Shown here piece after piece: positions 1 through 8,196 of a stretch of 38,623 nucleotides of DNA (within the stretch, counting starts at the first letter, position 1; each line of letters opens with the position of its first letter). The stretch is from Streptomyces amritsarensis. GTDB lineage: Bacteria > Actinomycetota > Actinomycetes > Streptomycetales > Streptomycetaceae. The stretch covers positions 1 through 38,623 of the forward strand of contig NZ_MQUR01000076.1 in assembly GCF_001953875.1 (NCBI RefSeq), read 5' to 3'. Made by a program: the position numbers and the translations under genes. The notes under the pieces are model-generated. The model had not been told where the DNA came from. It did not search any database and saw only the letters and a program-made list of their open reading frames with translations.

Positions 1-107
1 ACGGTGTCGATGGTGGTGTTGAGGGCCCAGACGATGGGTGTGGTGGGTGTGGGCGGGGGTCCGGGTGCGGGCGGGTTGGCGCCGAGTTGGTTGATGTGCT
101 CGATCAC
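1..107 (-). CDS. partial minus-strand ORF leaving the left edge
   Basis: Reading the minus strand from a GTG at 107, an open frame runs off the window. It encodes a short start (VIEHINQLGAN), a Pro/Thr-rich stretch and then IVWALNTTIDTV. The end resembles the beginning of a membrane helix in small pilin-like or conjugation-associated proteins, but this is only an impression because the rest lies outside. The frame is also open upstream of the GTG and no clear ribosome binding site is visible, so the start is uncertain. Confidence 0.3.
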   Translation of the reverse strand, partial: MIEHINQLGANPPAPGPPPTPTTPIVWALNTTIDT

Positions 108-498
108 GCGTTTGAGCGTAATCGAGGCAACCGGGTGACACCGGGACCGGGCGAAGGCCCCCGGGGCGCATCGGTGAGCTGTCGGCCCGTGCGGCGGTGT
201 GGCACCTCTCGCACCGCCAGCCACTCTTCGACGAAGCCTGGCCGCCGGCCGCCGCGTGAGGCACTGCGTACGGGGGAGGCCCGGCTGCCGGAGCTCACTC
301 CCGCCTCCTCCACCACCGTGTGCGCAGGAACGCGTCCTGGTTGGCGACCATCCGGCGTTGGCAGGCGCCGCCCACACCTGCCGGTAGCGGCCCTGACCTG
401 GTGCGGAAACCACGTGGCTCTCCCGTTCCCGACACCGGTATCGTCCGACCTCCGGACCGGCCGTCCCCACGGCTCCCCACCCCGCGTTCAGAGAACGG

Positions 499-858
499 AT
501 GCACATGACCAGCCGACGAGCAACGACGACCCTGTGGCGCCCCACCGGCCCCGAGGAGCTGGCGCTCGTCCGCGAGCTGGACTGGCGTGCTTGGCCGCCC
601 CGGCTCCCCGAGCAGCCGATCTTCTATCCGGTCCTCAACGAGGACTACGCGATCAGGATCGCGCGGGACTGGAACGTGAAGCACAGCGGTGTCGGCTTCG
701 TCACCCGCTTCGAGGTCGACTCTGAGTTCTTGAGCCGGTACCCCGTCCAGCAGGCCGGCGGGCGGACGATCCTCGAGCTGTGGGTGCCGGCTGAGGAGCT
801 GGACGACTTCAACGCTCACATCGCCGGAGAGATCCAGGTGGTCCACGAGTTCCGCTGA
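499..858 (+). CDS. small conserved actinobacterial protein (of the kind sometimes labelled ADP-ribosylation/crystallin J1)
   Basis: Encodes 119 residues. After a variable start it carries TTLWRPTGPEEL, the conserved-looking core WRAWPPRLPEQPIFYPVLNE, then GGRTILELWVPAEEL near the C terminus. I recognise this pattern from a family common in Streptomyces, where automatic annotation often gives the name ADP-ribosylation/crystallin J1. No catalytic motif is visible and the role is unknown. There is no signal peptide or membrane segment, so it should be cytosolic. An in-frame ATG six bases later (505) is an equally good start, because the GAGAACGG ribosome-binding-like stretch lies close upstream of both. 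The gene stands alone and is followed by a strong hairpin. Confidence 0.85.
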   Translation: MHMTSRRATTTLWRPTGPEELALVRELDWRAWPPRLPEQPIFYPVLNEDYAIRIARDWNVKHSGVGFVTRFEVDSEFLSRYPVQQAGGRTILELWVPAEELDDFNAHIAGEIQVVHEFR

Positions 859-868
859 GGCAGAGCGA

Positions 869-900
869 CGTGCCAATGGACCGGCCGGCCCATTGGCACG
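869..900 (+). terminator. hairpin terminator after the 499-858 gene
   Basis: A perfect 11-bp inverted repeat, CGTGCCAATGG at 869-879 and CCATTGGCACG at 890-900, with a 10-base loop that is itself palindromic (CCGGCCGG). It starts 10 bases after the stop codon. There is no T-tract, as is usual for Streptomyces terminators. Confidence 0.75.
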
Positions 901-1486
901 TGGCGTGAGGTCACGCTGCGATCTGCTGGGACTACCCGGCCCAACCAGGGCGCCCGGACTCCGCGAACAGCCCGTCACGGCCCGGGTGTCCAGGGCACAC
1001 GCTCCGCCGTACCGATCACAACGGCCCGTGCGCATGACGCGCCTTCACGGCATGGCGGACATTCCGCTTCGTGTGATCATCCCGACCGCAGCAGAGGAGG
1101 CGTCGGAGGAGTGTACAAAACGCAACCTCGCTCAGGGGGGCGATGTCGCCGCGGACGAGGGAGGCGGCCTCGGCGATCGCCCCCGCTCCCTTCGCTTCCA
1201 GGCAAGTGGAGTGGAAGCCCCAATAAGCTGCTTGTCTAAGGAAGTTGGGGGCGCCGCAGCTTAACCCATCGTGTTGGTGTCGGAGTTGGTCGCGCTGCTC
1301 GATCCCCTCGGTCGACCGGCGTCGGCCGGGGCCGACCGCATCCCGCATTGCCGGCGGCCTGTTTGCCTGCGGCCCGGCGACGGTGCACACTTGCGCGAAT
1401 TCCGGATGGGCGCAGCGTCGCACCCCCATGACAGACGTACCCGGATTCGACGCCCGGGTCACCAGCAAGCCACACGGGAGAGCGTG
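901..1486. other. intergenic region without a supportable gene
   Basis: About 585 bases between the hairpin and the sigma-factor start. Several frames are open, but none has a convincing start, ribosome binding site or recognisable product. It presumably contains the promoter of the sigma gene; I could not identify one. Confidence 0.5.
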
Positions 1487-3118
1487 TTGAGTACACCGGG
1501 TTCCAGCCGTCAGCAGCATCTTCGAAGCCTCGACGACGGCGAACTCTGTGCCCTGCTGCGTGGGCACACCTCGGACTCCGACACGGCGGTCAGGGACGTG
1601 ATGGATGAAGTGTTCGCCCGTCACCATTCCTCCGTGCTCGCCTACGCCCGCACGTGCTGCCGAGACCTGTCCACCGCCCAGGACCTCACCGCCGAGGCCT
1701 TCGCCCGCACCTACCGGGCCGTCGCCTGGGGAGCCGGGCCCGAGTACGCGTGGCGGCCCTACCTCCTGACCTGTGTGCGCCGTCTGGCCGCCACATGGGC
1801 GCGGGAGGCCGCCCGCACCCGGCTCTCCGACGACTTCGAGGAATGGGCGGCGCAACTCGCCGACGGCCAGGACACCGAGGACGCCGTCTTCACTGCGGAA
1901 GAGGGATCGCTGGTCCTGCGCGCATACCGGTCACTGCCGGAGCGCTGGCAAGCCGTGCTCTGGCACTCCGTCGTCGAAGGCGAGCCGGCGGCCGAGACCG
2001 CGGCACGCCTCGGGATATCGGCGGGAGGTGTCGGCTCACTGGTCGCGCGTGCACGAGAAGGCCTGCGGGAGGCGTACCTACGCGCCCACTTGGACCAGAG
2101 CGCGAGCGACGAGTGCCGGCACTACGGGAGTCAGATCGCCGCCAGGCTGCGCCGGCCGGGCACACGCCTCACACGGGACCTGAGCCGCCACCTCCAGGGG
2201 TGCGACGACTGCGCACGGGCCGAGCGTGACCTGCGCGACGTCAACGGCCGGCTGGGCGTGCTGCTGCTCGGTGGGATCCTGTTGTGGAACCCCGCCTCCT
2301 TCCTGTCGGCCCTGGGTGGGAACGGCACCCATCTCGTCGCGGCCACGCTGAACGGGTCGCAGCTCGCCGGAGCCAAGGCCGGCGCCGTGAAGTGGGCGGC
2401 CGCGGCAGCCGTGGTGGGAACGGTGGTCACCGCGGCCGTCCTGCTTCCGGCCGACTCCGGCAGCAGTGGGCCGGGCCGGGTCGCCGCCCCCGCCAGGACC
2501 CCCGCCGCCCCGTTCGGCCCGTTCCCGGAGGCGGCACCGATCGCGGCCATCGGATCGGCGGCCTTCGCCACGGCCCCCGCCACAGGCCGCCCATCCGCCT
2601 CCACGTCCGCCACCGCCACCGCCACCGCCTCCGCCACGCCGACCTCGGCGTCGCCCTCGCCGGACCGCACCGGTGCCGCCCTGGTCAACGTGGCCTCGGG
2701 ACTCTGCGTCGGCCTCGGCGGCGGCCCTGACGGCCCGTTGCAGTTGGCGATGTGCACCGGCAAGCCCGACCAGCGGTGGCAGCGCCTGCCCGCCCACCAG
2801 AACACGTACCAACTGCGCAACGCGGACACCGGCACCTGCCTCGACGGAACCACCGGAGGCGGGAACGTCGTCCAGGTCACCCTCCGCGACTGCCGGACCG
2901 GTTCGGACCGGTCTACGCAACTCTGGCGGTTCGAGCAGGACGCACGCTACGGCGCGTACCGCGTCTGGTTCGTGCCGAAAGTCCCGCACAGCGACTACGC
3001 CGACCATCTGCTGGGCCCGCGGAACTGGCCGAAGACCGACCCGCCGTGTCCGGGGTCGGAAATCGTGCAGCTGCCCAATTACTACAACTCGACCAACCTG
3101 CTCTTCACCATGAGGTGA
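1487..3118 (+). CDS. ECF-type sigma factor fused to zinc-finger anti-sigma-like region, membrane helix and ricin-type lectin domain
   Basis: 543 residues if started at TTG 1487 (GGGAG six bases upstream). GTG 1484 is possible, and the frame stays open further up. Residues about 38-110 look like sigma region 2 (EVFARHHSSVLAYAR, AQDLTAEAFARTYRAV). Residues about 145-200 look like region 4 (SLPERWQAVLW, ETAARLGISAGGV). A cysteine-containing segment follows with H235-x3-C239-x2-C242, the zinc-binding anti-sigma motif, then a hydrophobic helix near 300-322. A long Ala/Ser/Pro/Thr linker leads to a C-terminal ricin-type (QxW) beta-trefoil-like domain from about 400 (DQRWQRL, TGTCLDG, LWRFEQD). Inferred topology: sigma part inside, lectin outside. 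This suggests a one-protein sensor that would release or expose the sigma part when sugar or wall ligand is bound. Fused ECF/zinc-finger proteins are known in actinobacteria; the lectin sensor end is the notable part. No separate anti-sigma gene lies adjacent. Confidence 0.85.
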   Translation: MSTPGSSRQQHLRSLDDGELCALLRGHTSDSDTAVRDVMDEVFARHHSSVLAYARTCCRDLSTAQDLTAEAFARTYRAVAWGAGPEYAWRPYLLTCVRRLAATWAREAARTRLSDDFEEWAAQLADGQDTEDAVFTAEEGSLVLRAYRSLPERWQAVLWHSVVEGEPAAETAARLGISAGGVGSLVARAREGLREAYLRAHLDQSASDECRHYGSQIAARLRRPGTRLTRDLSRHLQGCDDCARAERDLRDVNGRLGVLLLGGILLWNPASFLSALGGNGTHLVAATLNGSQLAGAKAGAVKWAAAAAVVGTVVTAAVLLPADSGSSGPGRVAAPARTPAAPFGPFPEAAPIAAIGSAAFATAPATGRPSASTSATATATASATPTSASPSPDRTGAALVNVASGLCVGLGGGPDGPLQLAMCTGKPDQRWQRLPAHQNTYQLRNADTGTCLDGTTGGGNVVQVTLRDCRTGSDRSTQLWRFEQDARYGAYRVWFVPKVPHSDYADHLLGPRNWPKTDPPCPGSEIVQLPNYYNSTNLLFTMR

Positions 3119-3264
3119 GCCCGCACCCGGGCCGTCCCGTCCGCCCGACGCCGTCCACAGCCGCCCAGGGGAGGCGTCCCCGCGCGCCGCCCCGGATGCT
3201 CGCCGGAGTGGTGTTCCAGGGGGTCGTGGTGCGGTGGGGGTCACGGGGTGGGTAGCGTCGGGAC

Positions 3265-4635
3265 ATGGGTTTCGGTGGTGTGGGTGATGGTGGGTGGCGG
3301 GGGCACGCGCTGCTGGTCGCGGGGGACGCGGCCGTGCGGCGGGGTGCGGTGCTGGTGGCCCCCGGCGTGAACGTGGCTGCGTTGGCGATGGTGCCGGTGG
3401 ACGCGTTGTTGGGCTGCGGGGTGCCGGCGGACATGGTGTGTTTGGAAGGTGTGCGTGATCCGAACACGGTGTTGGCACGGTTGCGGGTGGCGGCGGGGGC
3501 AGGCGGGCCGCTGTTCGTGTACGTGTCGGGGCGCTTGACGGCGGATCGCCGGGGCCGGCGGTTGTACGTGGCACTGGCGGGGACGACGGCGGGCAGCGTG
3601 CGGTACACGTCGCTGCCGTGGGAGTGGCTGGTGGGGGAGCTGCGTTCGCGTTCGGCGGGTCCGGCCACGGTGGTCGTGGATCTGGTGGCGGACAAGGCGG
3701 CCTGGCCGCTGGTGGAGGAGCACGGGACGCTGCCGGGTCTGGAAGGGCTTGCGGGCGTGGAGGCGTTCGGGGCGGTACGCGGGCCCGGTGCGCAACCAGG
3801 AGATGGGGCCGCCGACGGGGTCAGCGGCTACACGCGGCAGTGGATCGAGCAGCTCAGGCGTGCGCCGGTGCGACCGTCCAATGTGGACCTGCACGTCCTG
3901 GCGGCGGGGTCGGCGGGGCTTGAGCCGGGCACGCTGGTGGTGCCGTCCGCGCGGGAGTTGCACATGCGCTCGTCGGCAGGACCGAGCCACCCCCGCCCCG
4001 ACCCCGCCCCCGGCCTCGACCGTGCCCCCGATCTCACCCCCGACTTCGTATTCGCGTCCGCGTCGGTTCCAGCGTCCGGACCTGCCGCCGTTGTCGTGCC
4101 CCGGCCCGTGCCTGCTTCTGCGCCCGGCTCCCTGTCCGGCCTGGGAGCAGCACCCGGGGCAGGGTCGGTTTCCGTGATGGTGGGTGAAGTGGAGGGGGAT
4201 CCGCGGGCGCGTCTGCACGCGTTGGCGGTGGGTGGCCGTCATGGGGAGGCGGATGCGTTGGCGAGGGCGTGGGAGCGGGATGTCGTCGAGCGGCGCGGGC
4301 GGGTTTCGGCGGAGGCGGTGCAGTGCGCGGAGATCCGCGCGGATCTGGCGCGGCTGGCAGGTGATTTCGTAGCGGCGACCCGCTTGTGGACGGGTGCGGG
4401 GCAGGCCCGGTTGGAGTGGCAGGCCGTGGACGCGGCCGAGGTCCGCGATGCGGCGGTGGGGGCCTTGTACTGCTGGACGCAGGTCCGGGACCCCGTCCGT
4501 GCGTTGGAGGTAGGGCCTGAGCTGGTGGGCCTGTTGAAGGTGCTGCCGTTGTCGGACCCCGATCATCTGCGGCTGGCCGAACGGCGGCTGGAGGCACTGC
4601 GTACGGCAACCCGTACCGGCGTCCTGCCCCCCTGA
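3265..4635 (+). CDS. caspase-fold-like protein lacking catalytic residues, with helical C-terminal region
   Basis: 456 residues, ATG start, 146 bases after the sigma gene in the same direction. Residues about 13-160 follow the layout of bacterial caspase-like (C14) domains: an initial strand HALLVAG, then LFVYVSG in the place where active members have a yFSGHG strand, then RRLYVALAGT, and ATVVVDLVAD where the catalytic Cys strand (vvvlDcC) would be. The expected His is replaced (SGRLT) and the Cys is absent, so it is probably not a protease. A variable Pro-rich linker (about 235-305) is followed by an Ala/Leu-rich helical region (about 310-450) resembling TPR-type repeats. No signal peptide is seen. 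It could serve as a scaffold or sensor. The family assignment is from pattern memory and moderate only. Confidence 0.7.
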   Translation: MGFGGVGDGGWRGHALLVAGDAAVRRGAVLVAPGVNVAALAMVPVDALLGCGVPADMVCLEGVRDPNTVLARLRVAAGAGGPLFVYVSGRLTADRRGRRLYVALAGTTAGSVRYTSLPWEWLVGELRSRSAGPATVVVDLVADKAAWPLVEEHGTLPGLEGLAGVEAFGAVRGPGAQPGDGAADGVSGYTRQWIEQLRRAPVRPSNVDLHVLAAGSAGLEPGTLVVPSARELHMRSSAGPSHPRPDPAPGLDRAPDLTPDFVFASASVPASGPAAVVVPRPVPASAPGSLSGLGAAPGAGSVSVMVGEVEGDPRARLHALAVGGRHGEADALARAWERDVVERRGRVSAEAVQCAEIRADLARLAGDFVAATRLWTGAGQARLEWQAVDAAEVRDAAVGALYCWTQVRDPVRALEVGPELVGLLKVLPLSDPDHLRLAERRLEALRTATRTGVLPP

Positions 4636-4779
4636 CCCGACCCCCGCCCCCCCCGGCTCCCGCCCCGGGCCCTGTCCAGCGCCTGGTCCGGGTGCCGGAC
4701 GCTGGGGGTGGCAGCACTGCTGACCCGCTGGCAGCAGGGCGATGGCGCCTCAGCGATCCCAACCCAGCAAACGGCCCGT

Positions 4780-5091
4780 TGCGACGACGCGAACGAAGAC
4801 CGGGAAGTGGGCGAGCAGCGCAGACAAGTGGGACGTCATCGGTGAGCCCGCGCGGCCCACGGCGGCGAACTCGGCCTCTTTGCCGTCAACTTGCAGACCG
4901 GCCGACTGTGGCAGTACACCGGAGAGCCGAACGTCTGGGCGGCCATCGGCGACTCGGGAGCGGCCGTTGCGACGGACAGCCGAGCGCTCTACAGGTTCGC
5001 GACGGACGGGAAGTCGGTCTGGCGGTGGTCGCCTGCCGGAGACTGGTCCAGGATCGGCGGGCCGGCGGCCGCGATCGCCACGGGCGGCTGA
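4780..5091 (+). pseudogene. fragment of a tectonin-type beta-propeller protein, frameshifted
   Basis: Pieces in two frames form consecutive repeat units. The first frame reads TKTGKWASSADKWDVIGEPA (about 4793-4852). After a shift near 4850 the second frame reads GELGLFAVNLQTGRLWQYTG, then EPNVWAAIGDSGAAVATD, LYRFATDGKSVWRW and WSRIGGPAAAIATGG to a TGA at 5089-5091. The W-x-x-IGGPA / LYxxxxDGxxVWxW pattern is typical of tectonin-like propeller repeats seen in secreted or T6SS-like streptomycete proteins. Both ends are missing, so only about two blades remain. It cannot make a functional propeller. Confidence 0.55.
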
Positions 5092-5297
5092 CAGCGCGAG
5101 ACACCGACCGCCTGCGGCCGCGCGGAGCGCCCCCCCGGAGGGACCCGCCGGGGCCCCGACGTGCGCACCCGGGAGGGGAGTGGGGCGGGTTCGCCGTCGT
5201 GCGCGCCAGGTGCCGTACAGGGCACCGACGTACCGGCGCACATCGCCAGCAGCGCGAGCAGGACGACGGCGTCGGGGATCCGGTGCGACCTGCCCGC

Positions 5298-5965
5298 CGG
5301 AGCAATCCCGGCCGGCGATCCGTCGTTCCCGCACGTCAAGGGCATCTTGGCTGCCCGCAACGAGACCGACCCCGAGCCCGACACCGGAGACCCGGGAGCG
5401 GCGGACTTCGAGCAGCGGCTCCATGCCGACGAGTCCATCATTCTGTTCGCCCTCGTCGGCGTCGGAAGGACACACGTCGCGCAGGCCCTCGGACACCTGG
5501 CCATCCGCCAGAGCGCCAACGCCCGCTACGCCACGACCAGCCGGATCCTGGCCGGGCTCGCCGGCGGCCACGCGGACCGCACCTGGGACGGGCGCATGCG
5601 CGAGATCGTCCGTCCCGACCTGCTGATCCTTGACGACTTCGCCCTGCAACAGACGACCGCCCCGCTGGCCGACGATCCATGCGAGCTCATCTCCGACCGG
5701 CAGGACCGGTCCGTGATCATCAGCGACCGGGCGCCCAGCGACCGGTATCCCCTAACCCCTGTTCCCCAACCCCGTCGTTGCCACGTCCCTTCTGGACCGG
5801 CTGATCAACGCCGGCCAACAGGCGATCATGAACGGCCCCGGCCACCGTCCCAGCAAGCGCCCCGAGAACCCCAGCGACAAGCCCTGGCCGTCCAGTCCAT
5901 CGCCCGCCGGAGCACCGACGGCTGCGCAGGCCCGCCGCTCCTGCCTCGTTGTCCTCGCCACGTGA
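5298..5965 (+). pseudogene. istB: IS21-family remnant: istA tail joined to degenerate istB
   Basis: The reading GDPSFPHVKGILAARNETDP (about 5310-5370) matches the C-terminal end of IS21-type transposases (IstA) in streptomycetes. It runs directly into RLHADESIILFALVGVGRTH, the Walker A part of the IstB ATPase, followed by QALGHLAIRQ, TSRILAGLAGGHADRTWD and the Walker B strand LLILDDFA. The N-terminal half of IstB and the istA stop are therefore deleted. Walker A has Arg in place of the catalytic Lys (GVGRTH). Near 5755 the frame changes, and the IstB C terminus continues in another frame as NPVVATSLLDRLINAGQQAI and RPSKRPENPSDKPW. The element is dead. Confidence 0.7.
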
Positions 5966-6009
5966 GAGGCTGCCTGGCGACATCGGGACATGGATGGAGA
6001 GCTGGCGGG

Positions 6010-6330
6010 ATGGGTTTCGAGGGCGCAGTCTGGCGACTGGTGCGGCAGGAGGAACTGCTCGGCGAGATCGTCATCGACGAGGCCGACTTTCCATGGCTGA
6101 ACGGTCGCTTCGTTCCGACGCCGACGTTCAGCGAGGTGAAGCCGTGGTTCGACGCGTCGCTGGCTCTCATGGAGGCGGAGGAGTACGAGCAGTTCGACCA
6201 CGCCTACGAGCGGATCGCGGACACCTTGTCGCTGGTGGCCCCGTCAGGTCCGGTCGCGGAGTTCCTTCTGCACATCAGTGACGATCGTGCTTGGTTCAGG
6301 TGGAGTGACGAACCATTCGGGGATGGCTGA
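6010..6330 (+). CDS. conserved hypothetical protein, 106 aa
   Basis: Starts at ATG 6010 (MGFEGAVWRLVRQEELLGE), with GGAGAG nine bases upstream. The same frame is open far upstream only because the IS21 scar runs in phase with it. The acidic protein has EIVIDEADFPWLNGRFVPTP, a central helix-rich part (EVKPWFDASLALMEAEEYEQ) and a C-terminal FLLHISDDRAWFRWSDEPF. I recognise this as a small streptomycete family without known function. No membrane or export signal is present. It is an orphan gene surrounded by IS debris, apparently intact. Confidence 0.8.
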   Translation: MGFEGAVWRLVRQEELLGEIVIDEADFPWLNGRFVPTPTFSEVKPWFDASLALMEAEEYEQFDHAYERIADTLSLVAPSGPVAEFLLHISDDRAWFRWSDEPFGDG

Positions 6331-6416
6331 GCCACCAGGTCGTGCGGAATGACGTGGCCACAGCGCCTCACCCCTCGTGGTCACATGCGTCCGCATGGCC
6401 TTCGGCCCTGGCCGTT

Positions 6417-7157
6417 TCAGCTTTGTGCCTGCTGGAGGAGAGAGATCTGCTGGGCGATCATGGCGGGCGGGAAGGCGGGTATGTCGCGGCCGCCGACCGA
6501 CAGTTTGGTGAACGTGGCGATGACGCTTCCGGTGCGGACCACCGTGTACTGGGTGACGTGCGGGCCCACCTCGGTCGGCGCGGTGATCTCGAACTGCACC
6601 GCCTCGTCCCCGAGTCTCGGGGCGGGATCGACTGTGACCGTGCCCTTGTAGGTCGTGGTGGGGGCCGGGCTCTCGTAGTACCGGCAGGTGCTCAGACCCT
6701 CTCGGACCTCCTCGAACACCGCCACTGCACCGGAGTTCCCGTACGAGGCGAGGGTGGATTCCCCGCCGTTGTCGTTCGTCCAGTTGAACGTCTGGTCCAC
6801 CACGGTCGGAGCCGGCTGGGAGGGGCGCCAGGCGTGGGCGGCTGCCAGCAGCAGTCGGCAGGCAGGATCGGAGATTTGGTCCTCCCAGCCGCTGACCTGC
6901 GACTCGCGGACGGAGACGGGATGCCAGTCCGCATCCGGGCTCTCCTGCGGCAGCGCGGCCGACACCAGCTGTTCGGCGGTCAGAGGGCGGCTCGCGGAGG
7001 CCACGGCCACGGCGGAAGGGGAGACGGGGGCGGGCTCGGGGGGCGCGGGCTTGGACGCAGGCTTTCCAGAACCCGCCCCGCAACCGACGACGGCCAGTGC
7101 GGCGACGGCCACGAGAGCGGGCACGCCGGAAGCCCGTACTGCACAGCGTATTGGCAT
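6417..7157 (-). CDS. putative lipoprotein with PknH-like sensor-type domain
   Basis: 246 residues from ATG 7157. The N terminus is Arg-containing (MPIRCAVRASG), followed by a hydrophobic stretch ending in VVGC, a lipobox. The mature protein would therefore be lipid-anchored outside the membrane. A Pro/Ala/Ser-rich linker (about 30-60) leads to a soluble domain with paired cysteines (DPACRLLL, STCRYYESP). It reads like the extracellular PknH-type domain of actinobacterial lipoproteins: GWEDQISDP, FNWTNDNGGESTLASYGN, YTVVRTGSVIATFTKL. That resemblance is from memory and tentative. The gene has no operon partner; an ISAzo13 fragment lies 80 bases upstream. Confidence 0.8.
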   Translation of the reverse strand: MPIRCAVRASGVPALVAVAALAVVGCGAGSGKPASKPAPPEPAPVSPSAVAVASASRPLTAEQLVSAALPQESPDADWHPVSVRESQVSGWEDQISDPACRLLLAAAHAWRPSQPAPTVVDQTFNWTNDNGGESTLASYGNSGAVAVFEEVREGLSTCRYYESPAPTTTYKGTVTVDPAPRLGDEAVQFEITAPTEVGPHVTQYTVVRTGSVIATFTKLSVGGRDIPAFPPAMIAQQISLLQQAQS

Positions 7158-7234
7158 GGTCTGTCCCCCGGCACGGTGTGGATGATCAGGTGGAGGCTAC
7201 CCTCACCGGAATCCACGTGAGACATGGCCCCCTG

Positions 7235-7455
7235 CGTGCGGGGCACCGCAGCGGCGACGTCGGATCACCCCGCACATCCGGCTCCACCAGCGTCAGCAGA
7301 GCCGGCCGCCACCCCGGATCGAGATCCGTGACCCGCTTGCGCCCCCCGCCCACGCGCCGCACCCGCCCCCAGGGCACCTCACCGCCCTCCAGCTCGAACA
7401 CCCCCTTGCGGACCGTCGTCACACTCACCCCGGCCGCCCGTGGATGCCATCCGAC
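7235..7455 (-). pseudogene. ISAzo13-type transposase fragment
   Basis: The minus strand reads RAAGVSVTTVRKGVFELEGG, then GRVRRVGGGRKRVTDLDPG, then LLTLVEPDVRGDPTSPLR. This corresponds to the N-terminal helix-turn-helix and start of the catalytic part of ISAzo13-family transposases (GGGRKR...DLDPGLRPALLALVEP..RGDPMSPLRW). After SPLR the similarity stops at about 7240, so everything downstream, including the DDE core, is gone. The upstream start is also missing. Confidence 0.65.
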
Positions 7456-7476
7456 TGGCCCGGCGCCGGGACCGTT

Positions 7477-8196
7477 CTAAGCGCTCTGGGGCAGCAGACC
7501 GGCGTCGATGACCTCAGCGATAAGGGTGGCGCCTCGGCTGTTCTGGTGGATGTGGTCGGTCGTGAGCACGAGACCGCGCCGCCGCGAGATCGTGTCGAGG
7601 CTGCGGCGCAGCACCGCGTGCTGGGCAAGGACGCCCACGACCGCTGCGGGTGTCACCTCCCGGTATGAAATCAGCGGCGGGTCCGCTTGGCGCAGTTCCT
7701 CGATCTGGCGTTCGTGGAGCGGAAGGTAGGCCACCTCGTTGGTGGCGGCGACCTCGGCAATCATCCGGCTGTACGCCTGCGATGCCTGTGCCGCTGCCCC
7801 GTCGAGCTGTTGGCCGAGTACCGGTAGCGACAGCAGACCGATCGTCGCGTCTGTCTCCGCTCGCAGCCGTGCGACGACGGCTCCCAGGCACTGTTGGAAC
7901 CAGCCGGCCGATGGGCGATCGGGGAGCTGTTTGCGCTTCACAGCCTGCTCGACGGGGTAGCCGGCAAGGCTCGCTCGGGCGTCGTTGGTACCGATCAACA
8001 CGGTGATCACATCGGGTGGGTTCGTGACGACATCATCGAGGCGCTGCAAGAGGTTGTAGGCGAAGTCGCCGTTGGCGCCGAAACGGGCAAGCTGCACGTC
8101 CCCGGGAGGGCGGCGTCGTCCGAGAAGATCCAGGTAGTCGACGCTGAACTGCGCGCGGGTGAGGCTGTCGCCGAGGCACGCGATGCGTGTCGTCAC
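7477..8196 (-). CDS. SGNH/GDSL-family hydrolase
   Basis: 239 residues from GTG 8196. GGAGGAAG lies four bases upstream, and the start codon overlaps the stop of the cupin gene (GTGA), indicating translational coupling. The SGNH blocks are visible: block I IACLGDSLTRAQ with the nucleophile Ser, Gly in FGANGDFAYNLL, block III VLIGTNDAR with the oxyanion Asn, and block V TDHIHQN with Asp and His of the triad. There is no signal peptide, so it is probably a cytosolic esterase, lipase or deacetylase of unknown substrate. It is the last gene of the AraC-cupin-hydrolase operon. Confidence 0.88.
   Translation of the reverse strand: MTTRIACLGDSLTRAQFSVDYLDLLGRRRPPGDVQLARFGANGDFAYNLLQRLDDVVTNPPDVITVLIGTNDARASLAGYPVEQAVKRKQLPDRPSAGWFQQCLGAVVARLRAETDATIGLLSLPVLGQQLDGAAAQASQAYSRMIAEVAATNEVAYLPLHERQIEELRQADPPLISYREVTPAAVVGVLAQHAVLRRSLDTISRRRGLVLTTDHIHQNSRGATLIAEVIDAGLLPQSA

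Noticed and set aside
2078..3574. 498-codon minus-strand open frame
   Set aside because: It is antisense to the sigma-lectin gene, contains long Gly runs and Pro/Arg-rich low-complexity sequence, and spans two real plus-strand genes.
5161..6009. long N-terminal extension of the 6010 gene
   Set aside because: The in-phase upstream part is an IS21 scar plus frameshifted sequence; the 6010 ATG has its own ribosome binding site and begins the conserved part.
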